A DNA stretch of 64,000 nucleotides, taken from an uncultured Sulfitobacter sp. (GTDB lineage: Bacteria > Pseudomonadota > Alphaproteobacteria > Rhodobacterales > Rhodobacteraceae). The position numbers and the translations under genes were made by a program. Positions 8,861 to 19,078 of the stretch are shown piece after piece (positions within the stretch are counted from its first letter, which is position 1; each line of letters opens with the position of its first letter). The notes beneath the pieces were generated by a model. That model was not told the DNA's origin, did no database searches, and saw nothing but the letters and a program-made list of their open reading frames with translations. The DNA lies in NCBI GenBank assembly GCA_905182645.1, contig CAJJCJ010000009.1:86514-150513 (forward strand). Reading direction: 5' to 3'.

Positions 8861-9459
8861 GCATCAGTTATTACGGTGATATTCAGAAAATTTGCATCGA
8901 CTTGAAGCGCCTGCGACAGGGCTGCTTGATATGCTTTGCGCGGAATTTCGATAGCGCCAAGGCTGGCCAAATGATCGGTGATGAACTGGGTGTCGAACAA
9001 CACGAACCCGCATCGGCTTAGATGGTCAACCAGATAGGCGAGCGCGACTTTTGACGCATCTCGCCGCCTGCTGAACATGCTTTCCCCAAAGAATGCCCCC
9101 CCCATTGTGATCCCGTAGACGCCACCAACAAGGTCGGGCCCGTCCCAGATTTCGATTGCATGCGCGTCGCCGCGGGCATGCAGCGCGCGGTAGAGGTCAA
9201 AAATGGTGTCATTGATCCATGTTTCCGGCCGGTCAGCGCAGCCTGTGACGACCTGCTCAAAAGCGGTGTTCAGGGTGATCTGAAATGGGCACCGCCGCAG
9301 GGTTTTGGCCAAGCTGCGTGAAATACGAAAGTTATCAAGTGGCATGACGCCGCGAAATTGCGGGTCGACCCAGAATACATCGGGGTCGTCGCTGTGCTCG
9401 GCCATGGGGAACACACCACTTGCGTAGGCATTAAGCAGCAGGGTGGGGGTGAGGGTCAT
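8824..9459 (-). CDS. aat: Leucyl/phenylalanyl-tRNA--protein transferase
   Basis: A 211-residue aminoacyl transferase that adds Leu or Phe to N-terminal Arg/Lys of proteins, creating N-degrons for ClpAP (bacterial N-end rule). Diagnostic segments are LLLNAYASGVFPMAE, FWVDPQFRGVMPL, the HAIEIWDGPDLVGGVYG region and GGAFFGESMFSRRRDASK. Length is typical. It is convergent with the DUF2155 gene, overlapping by 37 bases, and is divergent from the dead methyltransferase gene. Confidence 0.96.
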   Translation of the reverse strand: MTLTPTLLLNAYASGVFPMAEHSDDPDVFWVDPQFRGVMPLDNFRISRSLAKTLRRCPFQITLNTAFEQVVTGCADRPETWINDTIFDLYRALHARGDAHAIEIWDGPDLVGGVYGITMGGAFFGESMFSRRRDASKVALAYLVDHLSRCGFVLFDTQFITDHLASLGAIEIPRKAYQAALSQALQVDANFLNITVITDAYALLQRNAQTS

Positions 9460-9541
9460 GAATACAGCATCTGTTGTGGCGGTTGGCGCCAGACTAAGTC
9501 AATGTCACAGACATCGATAGGCGAAAATTGGGCGGGACCGC

Positions 9542-10259
9542 ATGGGATTTTTTGATTTTATTGACGATTTACCGCATTACGCAGGGCGTAGTACCGCGTC
9601 TAAACGGATGAACTGTCACCATGATTTCCTGATCAATGATTTCGCGAATGACATTGCGGGGGCCAAGGTGCTGGACCTTGCGTCGCATGATGGCCGTTGG
9701 TGTTATGGGTTTGCGGGCGCTGGCGCAGCGTCGGTTGTTGGCATTGAAGCCCGCCCAGAATTGGTTACGGAGTTTTCAAATTATCCTGATCCAGCGCTGC
9801 GTGCAAAAGTCGACATGCGTGTTGGTTATTTGTTTGACGGAATTCGCGCCGAGATCGCCAAGGGCGAAACCTATGATGTGATTGGCATTTTTGGTATTTT
9901 GTATCACATCATGGACCACTTTAGTTTGTTTCAGCTGTTACGCGAACTGAAGCCAAGGCTTGTCATTGTGGACAGTGAATTTGTGATGCGCGACAACGCG
10001 ACTATTTAGCTTATTTATGAGCGGGCGGACAATATATTGAACGCGGCCCCGCAATACTCCGGGCAAAAGGGGTGCGCTGAAAGGGGTGCCAACTTTTTCT
10101 GCGATGGAGATGATCGCCGAAAGCCTAAATTATGATATTGAGTGGTCGGATTGGGAGCGTTTTCCGGAAGGGCAGCGTACGCCAGTTAACGACTATTATC
10201 GCCCGAAGGAAAAGCAAAAACGGCGCGCAACCTGTGCGTTGCGGCTGCGCGACCGTTGA
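9542..10259 (+). pseudogene. Class I SAM-dependent methyltransferase, stop codon plus frameshift
   Basis: The first frame (MGFFDFIDDL) carries the SAM-binding motif VLDLASHDGRW and GILYHIMDH, then stops at a TAG (10007-10009). Past the TAG the same frame continues LIYERADNILNAAPQYSGQK, so a CAG-to-TAG change is likely. A second lesion between about 10063 and 10085 moves the frame; it then reads GVPTFSAMEMIAESL and IEWSDWERFPEG to YYRPKEKQKRRATCALR and a TGA at 10257-10259. Restored length is about 239 residues. The target of methylation is unknown. It abuts the convergent accC stop. Confidence 0.8.
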
Positions 10260-10260
10260 T

Positions 10261-11607
10261 TTAGGCGAGGTTTTCTTTGAGCCAGTGTTCGAGCCAGTGG
10301 ATGTTGTAGTCACCGGTTTGAACGGCTTCTTCGGCCAAAAGCGCGTGGAACAAGGGGATGGTGGTGTCGACACCGTCGACGATCAGTTCGCCCAAGGCAC
10401 GTTCGAGTCGCGCCAATGCCTCTGGTCGGTCACGCCCGTGCACGATGAGCTTGCCGATCAAGCTGTCGTAATAGGGCGGGATCCGGTAGCCGTCGTAAAG
10501 CGCGCTGTCCATCCGCACTCCAAGTCCGCCAGGCGCGTGGAATTGCGTAATCTGACCGGGGCAGGGGCGGAAATCAGGCAGCTTTTCTGCGTTGATCCGG
10601 ACTTCGATAGAATGCCCGTTGATCACCAATTCGTCTTGGGTGAATGACAATGGCATGCCGGAAGCCACGCGCAGCTGTTCGCGCACCAGATCGATGCCAA
10701 AGATGGCTTCGGTCACTGGGTGTTCGACTTGCAGGCGTGTGTTCATCTCAATGAAATAGAACTCGTCGTTTTCAAATAAGAATTCGATCGTGCCTGCGCC
10801 AGCGTAGTTGATTTTGGCAACCGCGTCCGAGCAGACCTTACCGATGCGTTCGCGCAATTCGGGGGTGATGCAGGGGCCGGGGGCTTCTTCCAATACTTTT
10901 TGGTGACGCCGCTGCAAAGAGCAATCGCGTTCGCCCAAATGCACAGCGTTCCCTTTGCCATCGCCGAAAACTTGGATTTCGATGTGGCGCGGGGTGGTCA
11001 GGTATTTCTCGATATAGACTTCGTCGTTGCCAAAGGCGGCTTTGCCTTCTGCGCGGGCCGAATGGAAGGCTTGTTCCATGTCAGCGGCTGTTTGCGCCAC
11101 TTTCATGCCGCGTCCACCACCGCCTGCTGTGGCTTTGATGATGACTGGATAGCCGACTTCAGCGCCGATGCGCTGCGCGTCTTCTAGTGTGGGTACACCA
11201 CCCGCAGAGCCGGGCACGCAAGGTACGCCGAGGGCTTTCATCGTATCCTTGGCGGTGATTTTATCGCCCATAGTCCAAATGTCAGCAGCCGTCGGGCCAA
11301 TGAATTTGATGTCGTGATCCTCGAGCGCTTGCACGAAAGCGGCGTTTTCAGACAAGAAACCATAGCCGGGGTGAACGGCCTGTGCGCCCGTGATTTCGCA
11401 AGCCGCGATGATCGACGCAAACGACAGATATGACTGAGCCGAGGATGGCGGGCCGATACAGATCGCCTCGTCGGCCATGCGAACGTGCATTGCGTCGCTA
11501 TCTGCGGTGGAATGCACGGCAACGGATTTGACGCCCATTTCGCGGCAAGCGCGCACAACCCGTAGCGCAATTTCGCCACGGTTCGCAATCAGGATTTTAT
11601 CGAACAT
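10261..11607 (-). CDS. accC: Acetyl-CoA carboxylase, biotin carboxylase subunit
   Basis: A 448-residue ATP-grasp enzyme that carboxylates biotin on AccB, the first half-reaction of malonyl-CoA synthesis. The N-terminus [13 protein letters not shown], the glycine-rich loop [10 protein letters not shown] and the active-site segment [14 protein letters not shown] are intact. It lies 12 bases downstream of accB in the usual accBC order and is the last gene of that transcript. Confidence 0.98.
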   Translation of the reverse strand: MFDKILIANRGEIALRVVRACREMGVKSVAVHSTADSDAMHVRMADEAICIGPPSSAQSYLSFASIIAACEITGAQAVHPGYGFLSENAAFVQALEDHDIKFIGPTAADIWTMGDKITAKDTMKALGVPCVPGSAGGVPTLEDAQRIGAEVGYPVIIKATAGGGGRGMKVAQTAADMEQAFHSARAEGKAAFGNDEVYIEKYLTTPRHIEIQVFGDGKGNAVHLGERDCSLQRRHQKVLEEAPGPCITPELRERIGKVCSDAVAKINYAGAGTIEFLFENDEFYFIEMNTRLQVEHPVTEAIFGIDLVREQLRVASGMPLSFTQDELVINGHSIEVRINAEKLPDFRPCPGQITQFHAPGGLGVRMDSALYDGYRIPPYYDSLIGKLIVHGRDRPEALARLERALGELIVDGVDTTIPLFHALLAEEAVQTGDYNIHWLEHWLKENLA

Positions 11608-11619
11608 ATGCTGTCTGCC

Positions 11620-12108
11620 TTATTCGATGATCACAAGTGGCGCGCCGTATTCAACGGCACCGCCGTCTTCGACCAAGATGCGTTTGATCGTGCCAGCCTT
11701 TGGCGCTGGAATGTGGTTCATCGTTTTCATCGCTTCAATGATCAAGATGGTGTCACCTTCGGCGACGGTTGTGCCAACGGACACAAATGCAGCGGCACCA
11801 GGTTCGGCGGCCATGTAGATCGTGCCGACCATTGGTGATGGTACGACACCGGGGTGCGCTGCTGGATCATTGGAGGCTTCTGCCGCTGCAGGTGCTGCTG
11901 CGGCCGCTGCAGGTGCCGCGGCCATGGCCACGGGGGCTGATGCAGCTTGAACAATGGTTTGTGTCTGGCGACTGACTCGCACATTCAGGCTGTCATTTTC
12001 GCCGTAATCGCGTTTGACCTGCAATTCTGTAAGGTCATTGTCGCGTAAAAGTTCTGCGAGAGACGCAATAAAGCTGACGTCACTATCATGGGAGGTTTTT
12101 TTAGTCAT
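11620..12108 (-). CDS. accB: Acetyl-CoA carboxylase biotin carboxyl carrier protein
   Basis: 162 residues: an N-terminal domain, a long Ala/Pro-rich flexible linker (about residues 53-80) and a C-terminal biotinyl domain with the acceptor lysine in EAMKTMNHI. The usual motif is EAMKLMNHI; the Thr substitution is outside the lysine and should be tolerated. GAGGAAAAT precedes the ATG. It forms the accB-accC operon, separate from the liv genes upstream on the same strand, from which it is divided by a hairpin. Confidence 0.96.
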   Translation of the reverse strand: MTKKTSHDSDVSFIASLAELLRDNDLTELQVKRDYGENDSLNVRVSRQTQTIVQAASAPVAMAAAPAAAAAAPAAAEASNDPAAHPGVVPSPMVGTIYMAAEPGAAAFVSVGTTVAEGDTILIIEAMKTMNHIPAPKAGTIKRILVEDGGAVEYGAPLVIIE

Positions 12109-12249
12109 ATTTTCCTCGGCCCGTTGCCCAAACTATGCCCAGCTCGTGCTGGTTATTACAGGACTTATACGCGACCAGCGGGCGCGTGGGAAGGCACGGT
12201 GGTCAGGAAAATGACGTGGCGGAATGTAGCACGCCGTTTTGGAGCGGTT

Positions 12250-12273
12250 CGGAGCGGTTTTTAGGCCGCTCCG
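12250..12273 (-). terminator. Hairpin downstream of the liv-type operon
   Basis: CGGAGCGG (12250-12257) and CCGCTCCG (12266-12273) form a perfect 8-bp stem with an 8-base loop, ten bases after the last ATPase gene on the minus strand. A direct repeat of GGAGCGGTT occurs at 12241 and 12251. There is no T-run on the minus strand, so it may stabilise the mRNA end rather than terminate alone. Confidence 0.45.
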
Positions 12274-12282
12274 GTTCAAACT

Positions 12283-13032
12283 TTAGATCGCGAGATATTG
12301 CGCCCGCAGTTGTTCATCTTCCAGTACTTCTTGGGCGGATCCGTCATAGACCACTGTGCCAGTGTCCAAAATCACCGCCCGATCAGCGAGTTTTAGCGCC
12401 GCGACCGCGTTTTGTTCGACGATCACTGTCGTGATGCCTTGATCGCGGATCAGGTTCAGAGTTTTGGCAATTTCTTGCACGATGACTGGTGCCAAACCTT
12501 CGTAGGGTTCGTCGAGCAGCAACACTTTGATGTCGCGCGCAAGGGCGCGTGCGATGGCAAGCATCTGCTGTTCACCCCCAGAAAGAGTCACGCCTTCTTG
12601 TTTGCGCCGTTCGCCCAAGCGCGGGAACAGGTCGTAGATGCGGTCAAGCGACCAGCCAATTGGCGGTGCAATCTGCGCAAGCTGCAGGTTTTCTTCGACC
12701 GTCAGCCCCGCGATGATGCTGCGGTCTTCTGGTACAAGTGCGATCCCTGCTTGGGCGGCTTCCCATGACTTCATTTTGTGCAGTGGTTTGTGGTCGAGCC
12801 AGATTTCACCATGCTTAAGCTGCGGATCACCCATGCGCGCGATGGTGCGCAATGTGGATGTTTTACCTGCGCCGTTACGGCCCAAAAGCGCGAGGATCTC
12901 GCCCTCGTGGATGTTGAAGCTGACGTTTTGAACGATATAGCTTTCGCCGTAATAGGCCTCAATTTCCCAGACTGACAAAAAGGCAGGGTGGGTGGCCGCG
13001 TTATTGGCGTGTTTATTGAATGGAGCGGTCAT
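12283..13032 (-). CDS. Branched-chain-type ABC transporter ATPase (LivF-like)
   Basis: A 249-residue ABC ATPase: Walker A LGRNGAGKTS, signature LSGGEQQ, Walker B VLLLDEPYEGL and the switch His in TTVIVEQN region. The YEGLAP and signature details are those of LivF. It pairs with the LivG-like ATPase encoded just upstream to power uptake by the two permeases of this operon. It is the last gene of the five-gene set binding protein-permease-permease-ATPase-ATPase. Confidence 0.93.
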   Translation of the reverse strand: MTAPFNKHANNAATHPAFLSVWEIEAYYGESYIVQNVSFNIHEGEILALLGRNGAGKTSTLRTIARMGDPQLKHGEIWLDHKPLHKMKSWEAAQAGIALVPEDRSIIAGLTVEENLQLAQIAPPIGWSLDRIYDLFPRLGERRKQEGVTLSGGEQQMLAIARALARDIKVLLLDEPYEGLAPVIVQEIAKTLNLIRDQGITTVIVEQNAVAALKLADRAVILDTGTVVYDGSAQEVLEDEQLRAQYLAI

Positions 13033-13041
13033 AGCTGATCC

Positions 13042-13800
13042 TTACACCTGTGCTTCGCCGAGGTAGGCTTCGCGCACTTTAGGGTGGCCTTTGATGTTGT
13101 CGGGCGTGTCTTCAACAAGCGGCATGCCTTGCGCCAAAACGGTGATCCGTTCGGACAAGGAAAACACAACATGCATGTCGTGTTCGATGATGCACATGGT
13201 TATGTCGCGCTTTTCCTTGATCTCTTTTAACAGATCGATGGTGTTGTTGGTGTCAGCGCGCGCCATGCCTGCGGTTGGCTCGTCAAGCAGCAGCAGCTTT
13301 GGTTCTTGCACCAAGCACATCGCCATTTCCAAGCGCCGCTTGTCACCCCGTGACAGGGATGATGCGATCATGTGCCGTTTATCAAGCATATTGACGTCGG
13401 CAAGGATGGCCTCTGCCATGTCGTGCACGTCGCCGTGTCCAGATACCGCGCCAATGCCTTGCAGTTTGTAAGACCCATCGCGTTTTGCAAAGCAGGGGAT
13501 CAGCACGTTTTCAAACACAGACAAATCAGCGAAAATTTCCGGTGTTTGGAACACGCGAGAAATGCCCATCTGGTTGATCTCGTGCGGCTTGCGTCCTAAA
13601 ACCGATTGCCCGTCGAACATAACAGACCCAGAATCTGGGATCAGTTTGCCGACCAGCACGTTCAGTAGTGTGGATTTACCGGCCCCGTTTGGGCCGATAA
13701 TTGCGTGTACGGTGTTTTCTGCCACGCTGAGGTTCACGTCACCCAGTGCTTGCAGACCACCAAAGCGTTTGTTGATGCCTTTGACTTCAAGGATACCCAT
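13042..13800 (-). CDS. Branched-chain-type ABC transporter ATPase (LivG-like)
   Basis: 252 residues. Walker A is IGPNGAGKST, the signature is LSRGDKRRLEMA (a degenerate C-loop typical of this subfamily in place of LSGGQ) and Walker B is LLLLDEPTAGMA. It is nine bases upstream of the LivF-like gene. The LivG class is slightly longer than LivF and carries the extra helical segment seen around VSGHGDVHDMAEAIL. The substrate is set by the binding protein and is not known. Confidence 0.92.
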   Translation of the reverse strand: MGILEVKGINKRFGGLQALGDVNLSVAENTVHAIIGPNGAGKSTLLNVLVGKLIPDSGSVMFDGQSVLGRKPHEINQMGISRVFQTPEIFADLSVFENVLIPCFAKRDGSYKLQGIGAVSGHGDVHDMAEAILADVNMLDKRHMIASSLSRGDKRRLEMAMCLVQEPKLLLLDEPTAGMARADTNNTIDLLKEIKEKRDITMCIIEHDMHVVFSLSERITVLAQGMPLVEDTPDNIKGHPKVREAYLGEAQV

Positions 13801-13812
13801 TGTTGTTTCTCC

Positions 13813-15021
13813 TTATTCCGCTGGGGTTTTCGCGCCATCAGCGGCGTCGTCAGTTTTCTTTCGGCGGAAGAGTTCGCCAATCTTTTCGCCACCTTGCACA
13901 AGCCCACCGGGCAAGAAGATGACAACCGCCATGAACAGCAAGCCAAGCGTCAGGTGCCAACCTTTACCGATGAACGGGTGGATGATTGTCACAAGGACGT
14001 TGTCCAACCAGTCAGGCATGATGGCGAACCATTGGTGCAGGATACTGTCGTTGATTTTCGAGACGATGTTTTCGAGGTATTTGATGATGCCTGCGCCAAG
14101 TACCGGACCGATCAACGTACCAACCCCACCAAGGATTGCCATCACAACGATTTCACCCGATGCCGTCCAGAACATGCGTTCTGCGCCAGTCAGTGGGTCC
14201 ATCGCTGCCAGCAGACCGCCAGCCAGACCCGCATACATGCCAGAGATCACGAAGGCCGCGAGCATATAGGGTTTGGTGTTAATCCCAGTATAGGACATCC
14301 GCGTCTGGTTAGATTTGATCGCGCGCAGCATCAGGCCCATTGGGGACCGGAAAATGCGGATCGACAGGTAGAAGGCTGCAATCAGGAACAAGGCTGAGAA
14401 GTAGTAGCCGTTTTGAAAAACAAACGACCAGCCGCCGATATCCCATGTGAACTGTGAATTCATTTCCAACCCGAAGAAGTGCGGTGTTGTTGGTGAATCT
14501 GGTCCCATCAGGATTTGTGGGTCGTCGTTATAGACCTGCAAACCTGTTTCGCCGTTTGTGAGTGTAAAGCCCATCATTTTGCCCGCCAAGTCGGAAAAGG
14601 CGATAGAATACATCATTTGTGCAAAGGCGAGCGTCAGGATCGAGAAATAGATGCCTGATCTGCGCAGTGCCACATAGCCGATGACGACCGAAAAGATGCC
14701 TGCCACGATGACCGAAAGGATGATTGCTGGCACCACGTTGTATGACAGCAGCTTAAACATCCAAACGGCGGCAAATGATCCCACACCCAAGAATGCTGCG
14801 TGACCAAACGACAAGAACCCTGTCAGGCCGAACAAAATGTTAAACCCGATCACAAGGATGCCGAAGATGACAAAGCGTTGCATCAAGGCCGGATAGCCTG
14901 CGTTAAAGCTTTCGCCTAAGGCTGATGCCGTCGGGAAGGGGTTAAGTAAGAATGGTGCTGCAAGCGCAAGAACGCAGACCAATATGAATAGTTTGAAATC
15001 GCGTGTGTTAAGTCCGAGCAT
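13813..15021 (-). CDS. Branched-chain-type ABC transporter permease (LivM-like)
   Basis: A 402-residue inner-membrane protein with about ten hydrophobic segments and the family motifs [17 protein letters not shown] and [13 protein letters not shown]. An inserted periplasmic segment around residues 170-200 ([14 protein letters not shown]) is longer than in E. coli LivM. The C-terminal tail ([14 protein letters not shown]) is charged and cytoplasmic. It lies two bases after the LivH-like gene. Confidence 0.92.
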   Translation of the reverse strand: MLGLNTRDFKLFILVCVLALAAPFLLNPFPTASALGESFNAGYPALMQRFVIFGILVIGFNILFGLTGFLSFGHAAFLGVGSFAAVWMFKLLSYNVVPAIILSVIVAGIFSVVIGYVALRRSGIYFSILTLAFAQMMYSIAFSDLAGKMMGFTLTNGETGLQVYNDDPQILMGPDSPTTPHFFGLEMNSQFTWDIGGWSFVFQNGYYFSALFLIAAFYLSIRIFRSPMGLMLRAIKSNQTRMSYTGINTKPYMLAAFVISGMYAGLAGGLLAAMDPLTGAERMFWTASGEIVVMAILGGVGTLIGPVLGAGIIKYLENIVSKINDSILHQWFAIMPDWLDNVLVTIIHPFIGKGWHLTLGLLFMAVVIFLPGGLVQGGEKIGELFRRKKTDDAADGAKTPAE

Positions 15022-15023
15022 GA

Positions 15024-16055
15024 TTATTCCTCCATCACGCCTTTGCGACCCATCAGGCCGCGTGGACGGGTAAGTAAAATGACGATTGCGACGATATAGA
15101 TGATGATTTGGTCAATCCCTGGGATCAGGGCTTTAACTTCGTTCATTGAGGCGAAAGACTGCAAGATACCAAGCATAAAGCCTGCAAGTACCGCACCCGG
15201 AAGCGACCCCATGCCACCAACAACAACCACAACAAATGACAGCACAAGGAAGTCCATGCCGAGGTTATAGTGGGGAGACAGGATCGGTGTGTACATCACG
15301 CCAGCCATACCAGCGACCGCTGCCGCAAGACCGAACATGAATGTGAACCGTTTGTCGATGTCGATGCCCAACAGCCCCACAGTTTCGCGGTCGGCCATGC
15401 CAGCCCGCACAACCATCCCGAAGGTGGTGAACTGCAAAAATGCGAATACACCCGCGATAATCACCGCCGAGAAGGCGAAATAGACCAAGCGCCATGTTGG
15501 ATAGGCCACAGAACCGGGGTCCATGCCAAGCCATGCGCCAACATCAACCGTGCCGATGAACGTCGACGGGGCAGGGGTCTGGATCGGGTTGGCACCGTAA
15601 AACGCCTTAATGATTTCACCGATGACGATGGCAAGGCCAAAGGTCACAAGGATTTGGTCTGCGTGCGGGCGTGAGTAGAAATGCTTAATCAACCCGCGTT
15701 CCATGACCCAGCCGAGGAAGAACATCACGGGGATAACGACGATAATGGCTAGAGGAACCGACCAGTCTTGGATGGCCATCCCCATGTCTGTCCCTAACCA
15801 TTTTTCCACATATGGCGTTGCCACCTTAAGCGGATTTCCCAAGAAGTCGGTTTGGGTGGGATCGATCGTCTCGAAGCTTATACCAAGAATTTTTTGCACC
15901 GTCACCGCGCAGAATGCGCCGATCAGGAACAATGCGCCATGCGCAAAGTTGACGACGCCAAGCGTGCCAAAGATCAGTGTGAGGCCGAGGGCGATCAAGG
16001 CGTATGCCGAGCCCTTGTCTAAGCCGTTGAGAATTTGAAGAATAAATGCGTCCAT
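15024..16055 (-). CDS. Branched-chain-type ABC transporter permease (LivH-like)
   Basis: 343 residues with multiple transmembrane segments. [19 protein letters not shown] and [15 protein letters not shown] near the N-terminus, and [14 protein letters not shown] near the C-terminus, identify the LivH branch. A hydrophilic insertion around residues 60-95 ([15 protein letters not shown]) makes it longer than E. coli LivH. It follows the binding-protein gene after about 106 bases that hold two stem-loops. Confidence 0.92.
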   Translation of the reverse strand: MDAFILQILNGLDKGSAYALIALGLTLIFGTLGVVNFAHGALFLIGAFCAVTVQKILGISFETIDPTQTDFLGNPLKVATPYVEKWLGTDMGMAIQDWSVPLAIIVVIPVMFFLGWVMERGLIKHFYSRPHADQILVTFGLAIVIGEIIKAFYGANPIQTPAPSTFIGTVDVGAWLGMDPGSVAYPTWRLVYFAFSAVIIAGVFAFLQFTTFGMVVRAGMADRETVGLLGIDIDKRFTFMFGLAAAVAGMAGVMYTPILSPHYNLGMDFLVLSFVVVVVGGMGSLPGAVLAGFMLGILQSFASMNEVKALIPGIDQIIIYIVAIVILLTRPRGLMGRKGVMEE

Positions 16056-16089
16056 TGGACCTTGCCCCGTCTCATGTCTGATGGATTGT

Positions 16090-16140
16090 CCCCTGTGTCA
16101 GGGGCGGTAGTGGACCGGCGACACTACATGCCGCCGGTCC
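16090..16140 (-). promoter_or_regulatory. Two adjacent intercistronic stem-loops
   Basis: CCCCTG-TGT-CAGGGG (16090-16104) and GGACCGGCG-N11-CGCCGGTCC (16112-16140) are perfect 6-bp and 9-bp hairpins between the binding-protein gene and the LivH-like gene. Hairpins in this place usually protect the abundant binding-protein mRNA and reduce read-through into the membrane genes. The structure is seen; the effect is inferred. Confidence 0.6.
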
Positions 16141-16161
16141 GATATCGCAAACCGATAACGC

Positions 16162-17508
16162 TTACGCGCCTGGGTTACATGCACCAAGATCGCCACCAGC
16201 GAACATTGGGTGATCAACAGGATACTCAACCTGCGCACGTGGAGTTACTTCCACGATTTCGAGCGTATCGAATGCGTTGGTTGGGTTGTCTGCGCCCTTC
16301 ATAACCAGCACGTCTTTGAAGCACTGGTGATCGGAACCACGGTAAGAGGTTGGACCGTTGCCCATGCCGTCGAAATCGAAGTCTTCGAGAGCTTCTGCAA
16401 CGCCACAAGGGTTAAACGTGCCAGCACGTGTAACCGCATCCGCATACAGCAACGTCTGAACGTAGCATGTGTGCGCCGCACCGGATGGTGGGAAGCCGTA
16501 CTTTTCGCCAAAGGACTTAGTGAAGGCTTTTGTGCCTGCATCCTGCAGCTGCCAGTTCCAGTTCATGGAACCGAATACGCCTTGGATGTTTGAGCCAGCA
16601 CCAGCAGCCATCAATTCCGAGTAGAGTGGAACGATGATGGTGAAGTCTTTGCCGTTTACTTGCTTGTCTTTCAGGCCAAACTGGATGGCTTGTGTCAGCG
16701 AGTTAACCATATCCCCACCGTAGTGGTTCAGGATCAATGTATCAGCACCGGAGTTCAGGATTGGTGCGATGTACGACGAGAAGTCGCCTGCGCCAACTGG
16801 TGTCAGGACGTTCTGAGTAGTTGTCCAACCGAGTGCTTCTGTTGAAGCTGCGATGGATTCCTGCTGTGTCCAACCCCATGTGTAGTCAGCTGTCAGGTGA
16901 TATGCTTGACGCTCGTTGCCGTATTCTTTTTCAAGAACTGGGCCGAGTGCAGCACCGGACATGTAACCGTTAAAGAAGTGACGGAAGCCGTTGGCTTTTT
17001 TGTCCTTACCGGTCGTGTCGTTGGAGTGTGTAAGACCAGCCATGAAGATCACGCCAGCGTCTTGGCACAAACCTTGAACCGCAATAGCAACACCGGAAGA
17101 AGACCCGCCGTTGATCATGACACAGCCATCTTTCTGGATCATGGACTGTGCGGATGCACGTGCCACGTCAGATTTAGTCTGTGTATCACCAGTAACGAAT
17201 TCGACTTTCTTGCCGAGAATACCGTCGCCTTGCAGGTTCTTTTCAGAGAACGTGTTCAGCAGACCGCCGTCACCCATACCGTTGATGTGTTCAACAGCGA
17301 GTTCCTGCGCGCGCAGTTCGTCGAGGCCTTCTTCGGCGTATGGGCCAGTTTGTGGTACGTTGAAACCAAACTTAACCGTCGAACCAGTTGGCGCATTTGT
17401 ATAGCCAGTGTGGCTTGCCGCGCTCAGATACGTCGGAAGTGCCAGACCTGCACCAGCAATGGCGCCTGTCTTCAGCACGCCGCGACGTGAGAAATTGGAC
17501 TTGGACAT
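16162..17508 (-). CDS. ABC transporter substrate-binding protein, branched-chain amino-acid type, Tat-exported
   Basis: 448 residues. The start at 17508 is chosen because GGGAGGATAAT lies directly before it; a longer frame upstream is spurious. The N-terminus SRRGVLKTGAIAGAGLALP is a twin-arginine signal, so the protein is exported folded. The mature part has the type I periplasmic-binding fold of the LivJ/AmiC/UrtA group (KFGFNVPQTGPYAEEG near the start). It is the first and probably most expressed gene of the operon. Its ligand could be a branched-chain amino acid, an amide or a related small molecule. Confidence 0.88.
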   Translation of the reverse strand: MSKSNFSRRGVLKTGAIAGAGLALPTYLSAASHTGYTNAPTGSTVKFGFNVPQTGPYAEEGLDELRAQELAVEHINGMGDGGLLNTFSEKNLQGDGILGKKVEFVTGDTQTKSDVARASAQSMIQKDGCVMINGGSSSGVAIAVQGLCQDAGVIFMAGLTHSNDTTGKDKKANGFRHFFNGYMSGAALGPVLEKEYGNERQAYHLTADYTWGWTQQESIAASTEALGWTTTQNVLTPVGAGDFSSYIAPILNSGADTLILNHYGGDMVNSLTQAIQFGLKDKQVNGKDFTIIVPLYSELMAAGAGSNIQGVFGSMNWNWQLQDAGTKAFTKSFGEKYGFPPSGAAHTCYVQTLLYADAVTRAGTFNPCGVAEALEDFDFDGMGNGPTSYRGSDHQCFKDVLVMKGADNPTNAFDTLEIVEVTPRAQVEYPVDHPMFAGGDLGACNPGA

Positions 17509-17726
17509 TATTATCCTCCCTTTGGATTTAAAGCTGTGCGGACCTCCTCGCCCACGCAACCTACACTTTCGTGCCCAATTACCATCAGGGTGGAGGCGCT
17601 TTGCGGCAACCACGCACCGATGGCCACTGGACGAATTGGTAAATTAATGCACAATGTGTTTGTGAATTTTGTAAATCAGTTTTCTCGCACCTGCAGAAAC
17701 GGACTGAAAGCACAGGGGAAATCAAG

Positions 17727-19016
17727 ATGGCCATTGATCCGATTATTGGCACCCGCATTCGAGATATCCGCTTGGATCAGGAAATCAGGCAGGCTGATTT
17801 GGCAAAGATGGTCGGGATTTCGTCGTCCTATCTAAACCTGATTGAGCATAACAAACGCAGAATCGCGGGAAAATTGCTGTCCGATGTCGCGCTCGCATTG
17901 TCCGTTGCACCGGAGCGCTTAAGCCAAGGCGTGAATACGTCATTGTTGGATCAATTGCACAGTGCGGCCACCAATCTGTCGGCTAAGGTTGAATTGGACC
18001 GCGCCGAAAATATGGCTGTAAGATATCCAGGCTGGGCCGCTTTGATTGTAGCCCAATCCAAACAACTGGCCGCGTTGCATGACCGTGTACAGGTCTTAAA
18101 CGACCGCATGACATATGACCCCGAGTTGGCCGGATCATTGCATCAAGTCATCACGGCGGTGACGGCTGTAAGGTCGGCTGCGTCTATTTTGGTTGGCGGC
18201 GAACGGATCGATGCCGATTGGCAGGCCCGTTTTCATCGCAATATCTATGACGATAGCGTCCGCCTTGCTGCCAGTTCCGAGGCTTTGATCCGCTATCTTG
18301 ATACACCTGATACCGACGGACCGCCGCAATCTGCCCCCGTGGATGAGGTGGAAACGGCTTTGGCCGCAGTGGATTATCACATTGCAGGGTTGGAGCGCGC
18401 AGGGCAGGTCAATATCCCAAAGCTGGTCAAAGACATGACCCCACGCGGCGACGCAGCCGCCGATTTGATGACCCGATTTTTGCAAACCTATCATGCGGAT
18501 GCAGCATTGATGCCGCTGACCAAGTTCGCCCAAACTGCGCGCGACGCTGACTATGATCCTGTCGCTTTGTCGCATCAGTTTCATGCGCCTGTTGATGCCG
18601 TGCTGCGCCGGTTGTCGAGTCTACTCGCGGCGGATGGCCATCTGCCAATGGGCTTGGCTGTCGCTGATGCGTCCGGTGCGATGCTGTTTCGCAAGCCCGT
18701 AAGCGGTTTTGCACTGCCGCGCGCGGGGGCTGGTTGTCCGCTTTGGCCGTTGTTCACTGCGTTTGGTCGCCCAAATCAGCCGATCCGCGCAGAGGTCGCT
18801 TTGCCTGATGCCACTGAGCAGCGGTTTTTATGTTATGCGATTGCGACCCCTGTGGGTGCCGCTGGTTTTGATGCTCCGCCTGTTTTGCATGCCACGATGT
18901 TGATAATTCCTGACCCTGCTCAGGGCACTACAGAGCCCATCCCAGGGGGTGTTTCGTGCCGCATTTGTCCCCGCGATGGCTGTGCGGCGCGCCGTGAGCC
19001 ATCTGCGATACGCTGA
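17727..19016 (+). CDS. XRE-family regulator with ScfR-like (DUF2083) C-terminal domain
   Basis: 429 residues. Residues about 5-60 are an XRE helix-turn-helix (IGTRIRDIRLDQEIRQADLA, then GISSSYLNLIEHNKRRIAGK). The rest matches the short-chain fatty acyl-CoA regulator family (ScfR/PrpR/RamB-like), ending in a Cys-containing motif CRICPRDGCAARREPS. Members sense acyl-CoA and control propionate, glyoxylate or fatty-acid genes. It is divergent from the ABC operon and upstream of a two-component set. The four Cys in the C-terminal 20 residues suggest a metal or redox site, though this is not shown. Confidence 0.85.
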   Translation: MAIDPIIGTRIRDIRLDQEIRQADLAKMVGISSSYLNLIEHNKRRIAGKLLSDVALALSVAPERLSQGVNTSLLDQLHSAATNLSAKVELDRAENMAVRYPGWAALIVAQSKQLAALHDRVQVLNDRMTYDPELAGSLHQVITAVTAVRSAASILVGGERIDADWQARFHRNIYDDSVRLAASSEALIRYLDTPDTDGPPQSAPVDEVETALAAVDYHIAGLERAGQVNIPKLVKDMTPRGDAAADLMTRFLQTYHADAALMPLTKFAQTARDADYDPVALSHQFHAPVDAVLRRLSSLLAADGHLPMGLAVADASGAMLFRKPVSGFALPRAGAGCPLWPLFTAFGRPNQPIRAEVALPDATEQRFLCYAIATPVGAAGFDAPPVLHATMLIIPDPAQGTTEPIPGGVSCRICPRDGCAARREPSAIR

Positions 19017-19078
19017 TCGGCTTTGACAGCCTGCCAGATTGCCGTGATAGTCGCGCCACGACGGGGGAGAAACAACAC

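Noticed and set aside
10007..10009. TAG in the methyltransferase read as pyrrolysine or suppressed
   Set aside because: A frameshift follows within 80 bases and other genes here use TAG as an ordinary stop.
13562..14397. Plus-strand frames of up to 235 residues opposite the liv ATPase and permease genes
   Set aside because: Both coincide with strong ABC transporter genes on the other strand and show no conserved motif.
17509..17613. N-terminal extension of the substrate-binding protein (MVAAKRLHPDG...)
   Set aside because: The Tat signal and GGGAGGATAAT ribosome site both lie at 17508, so the extra 35 residues are not translated.
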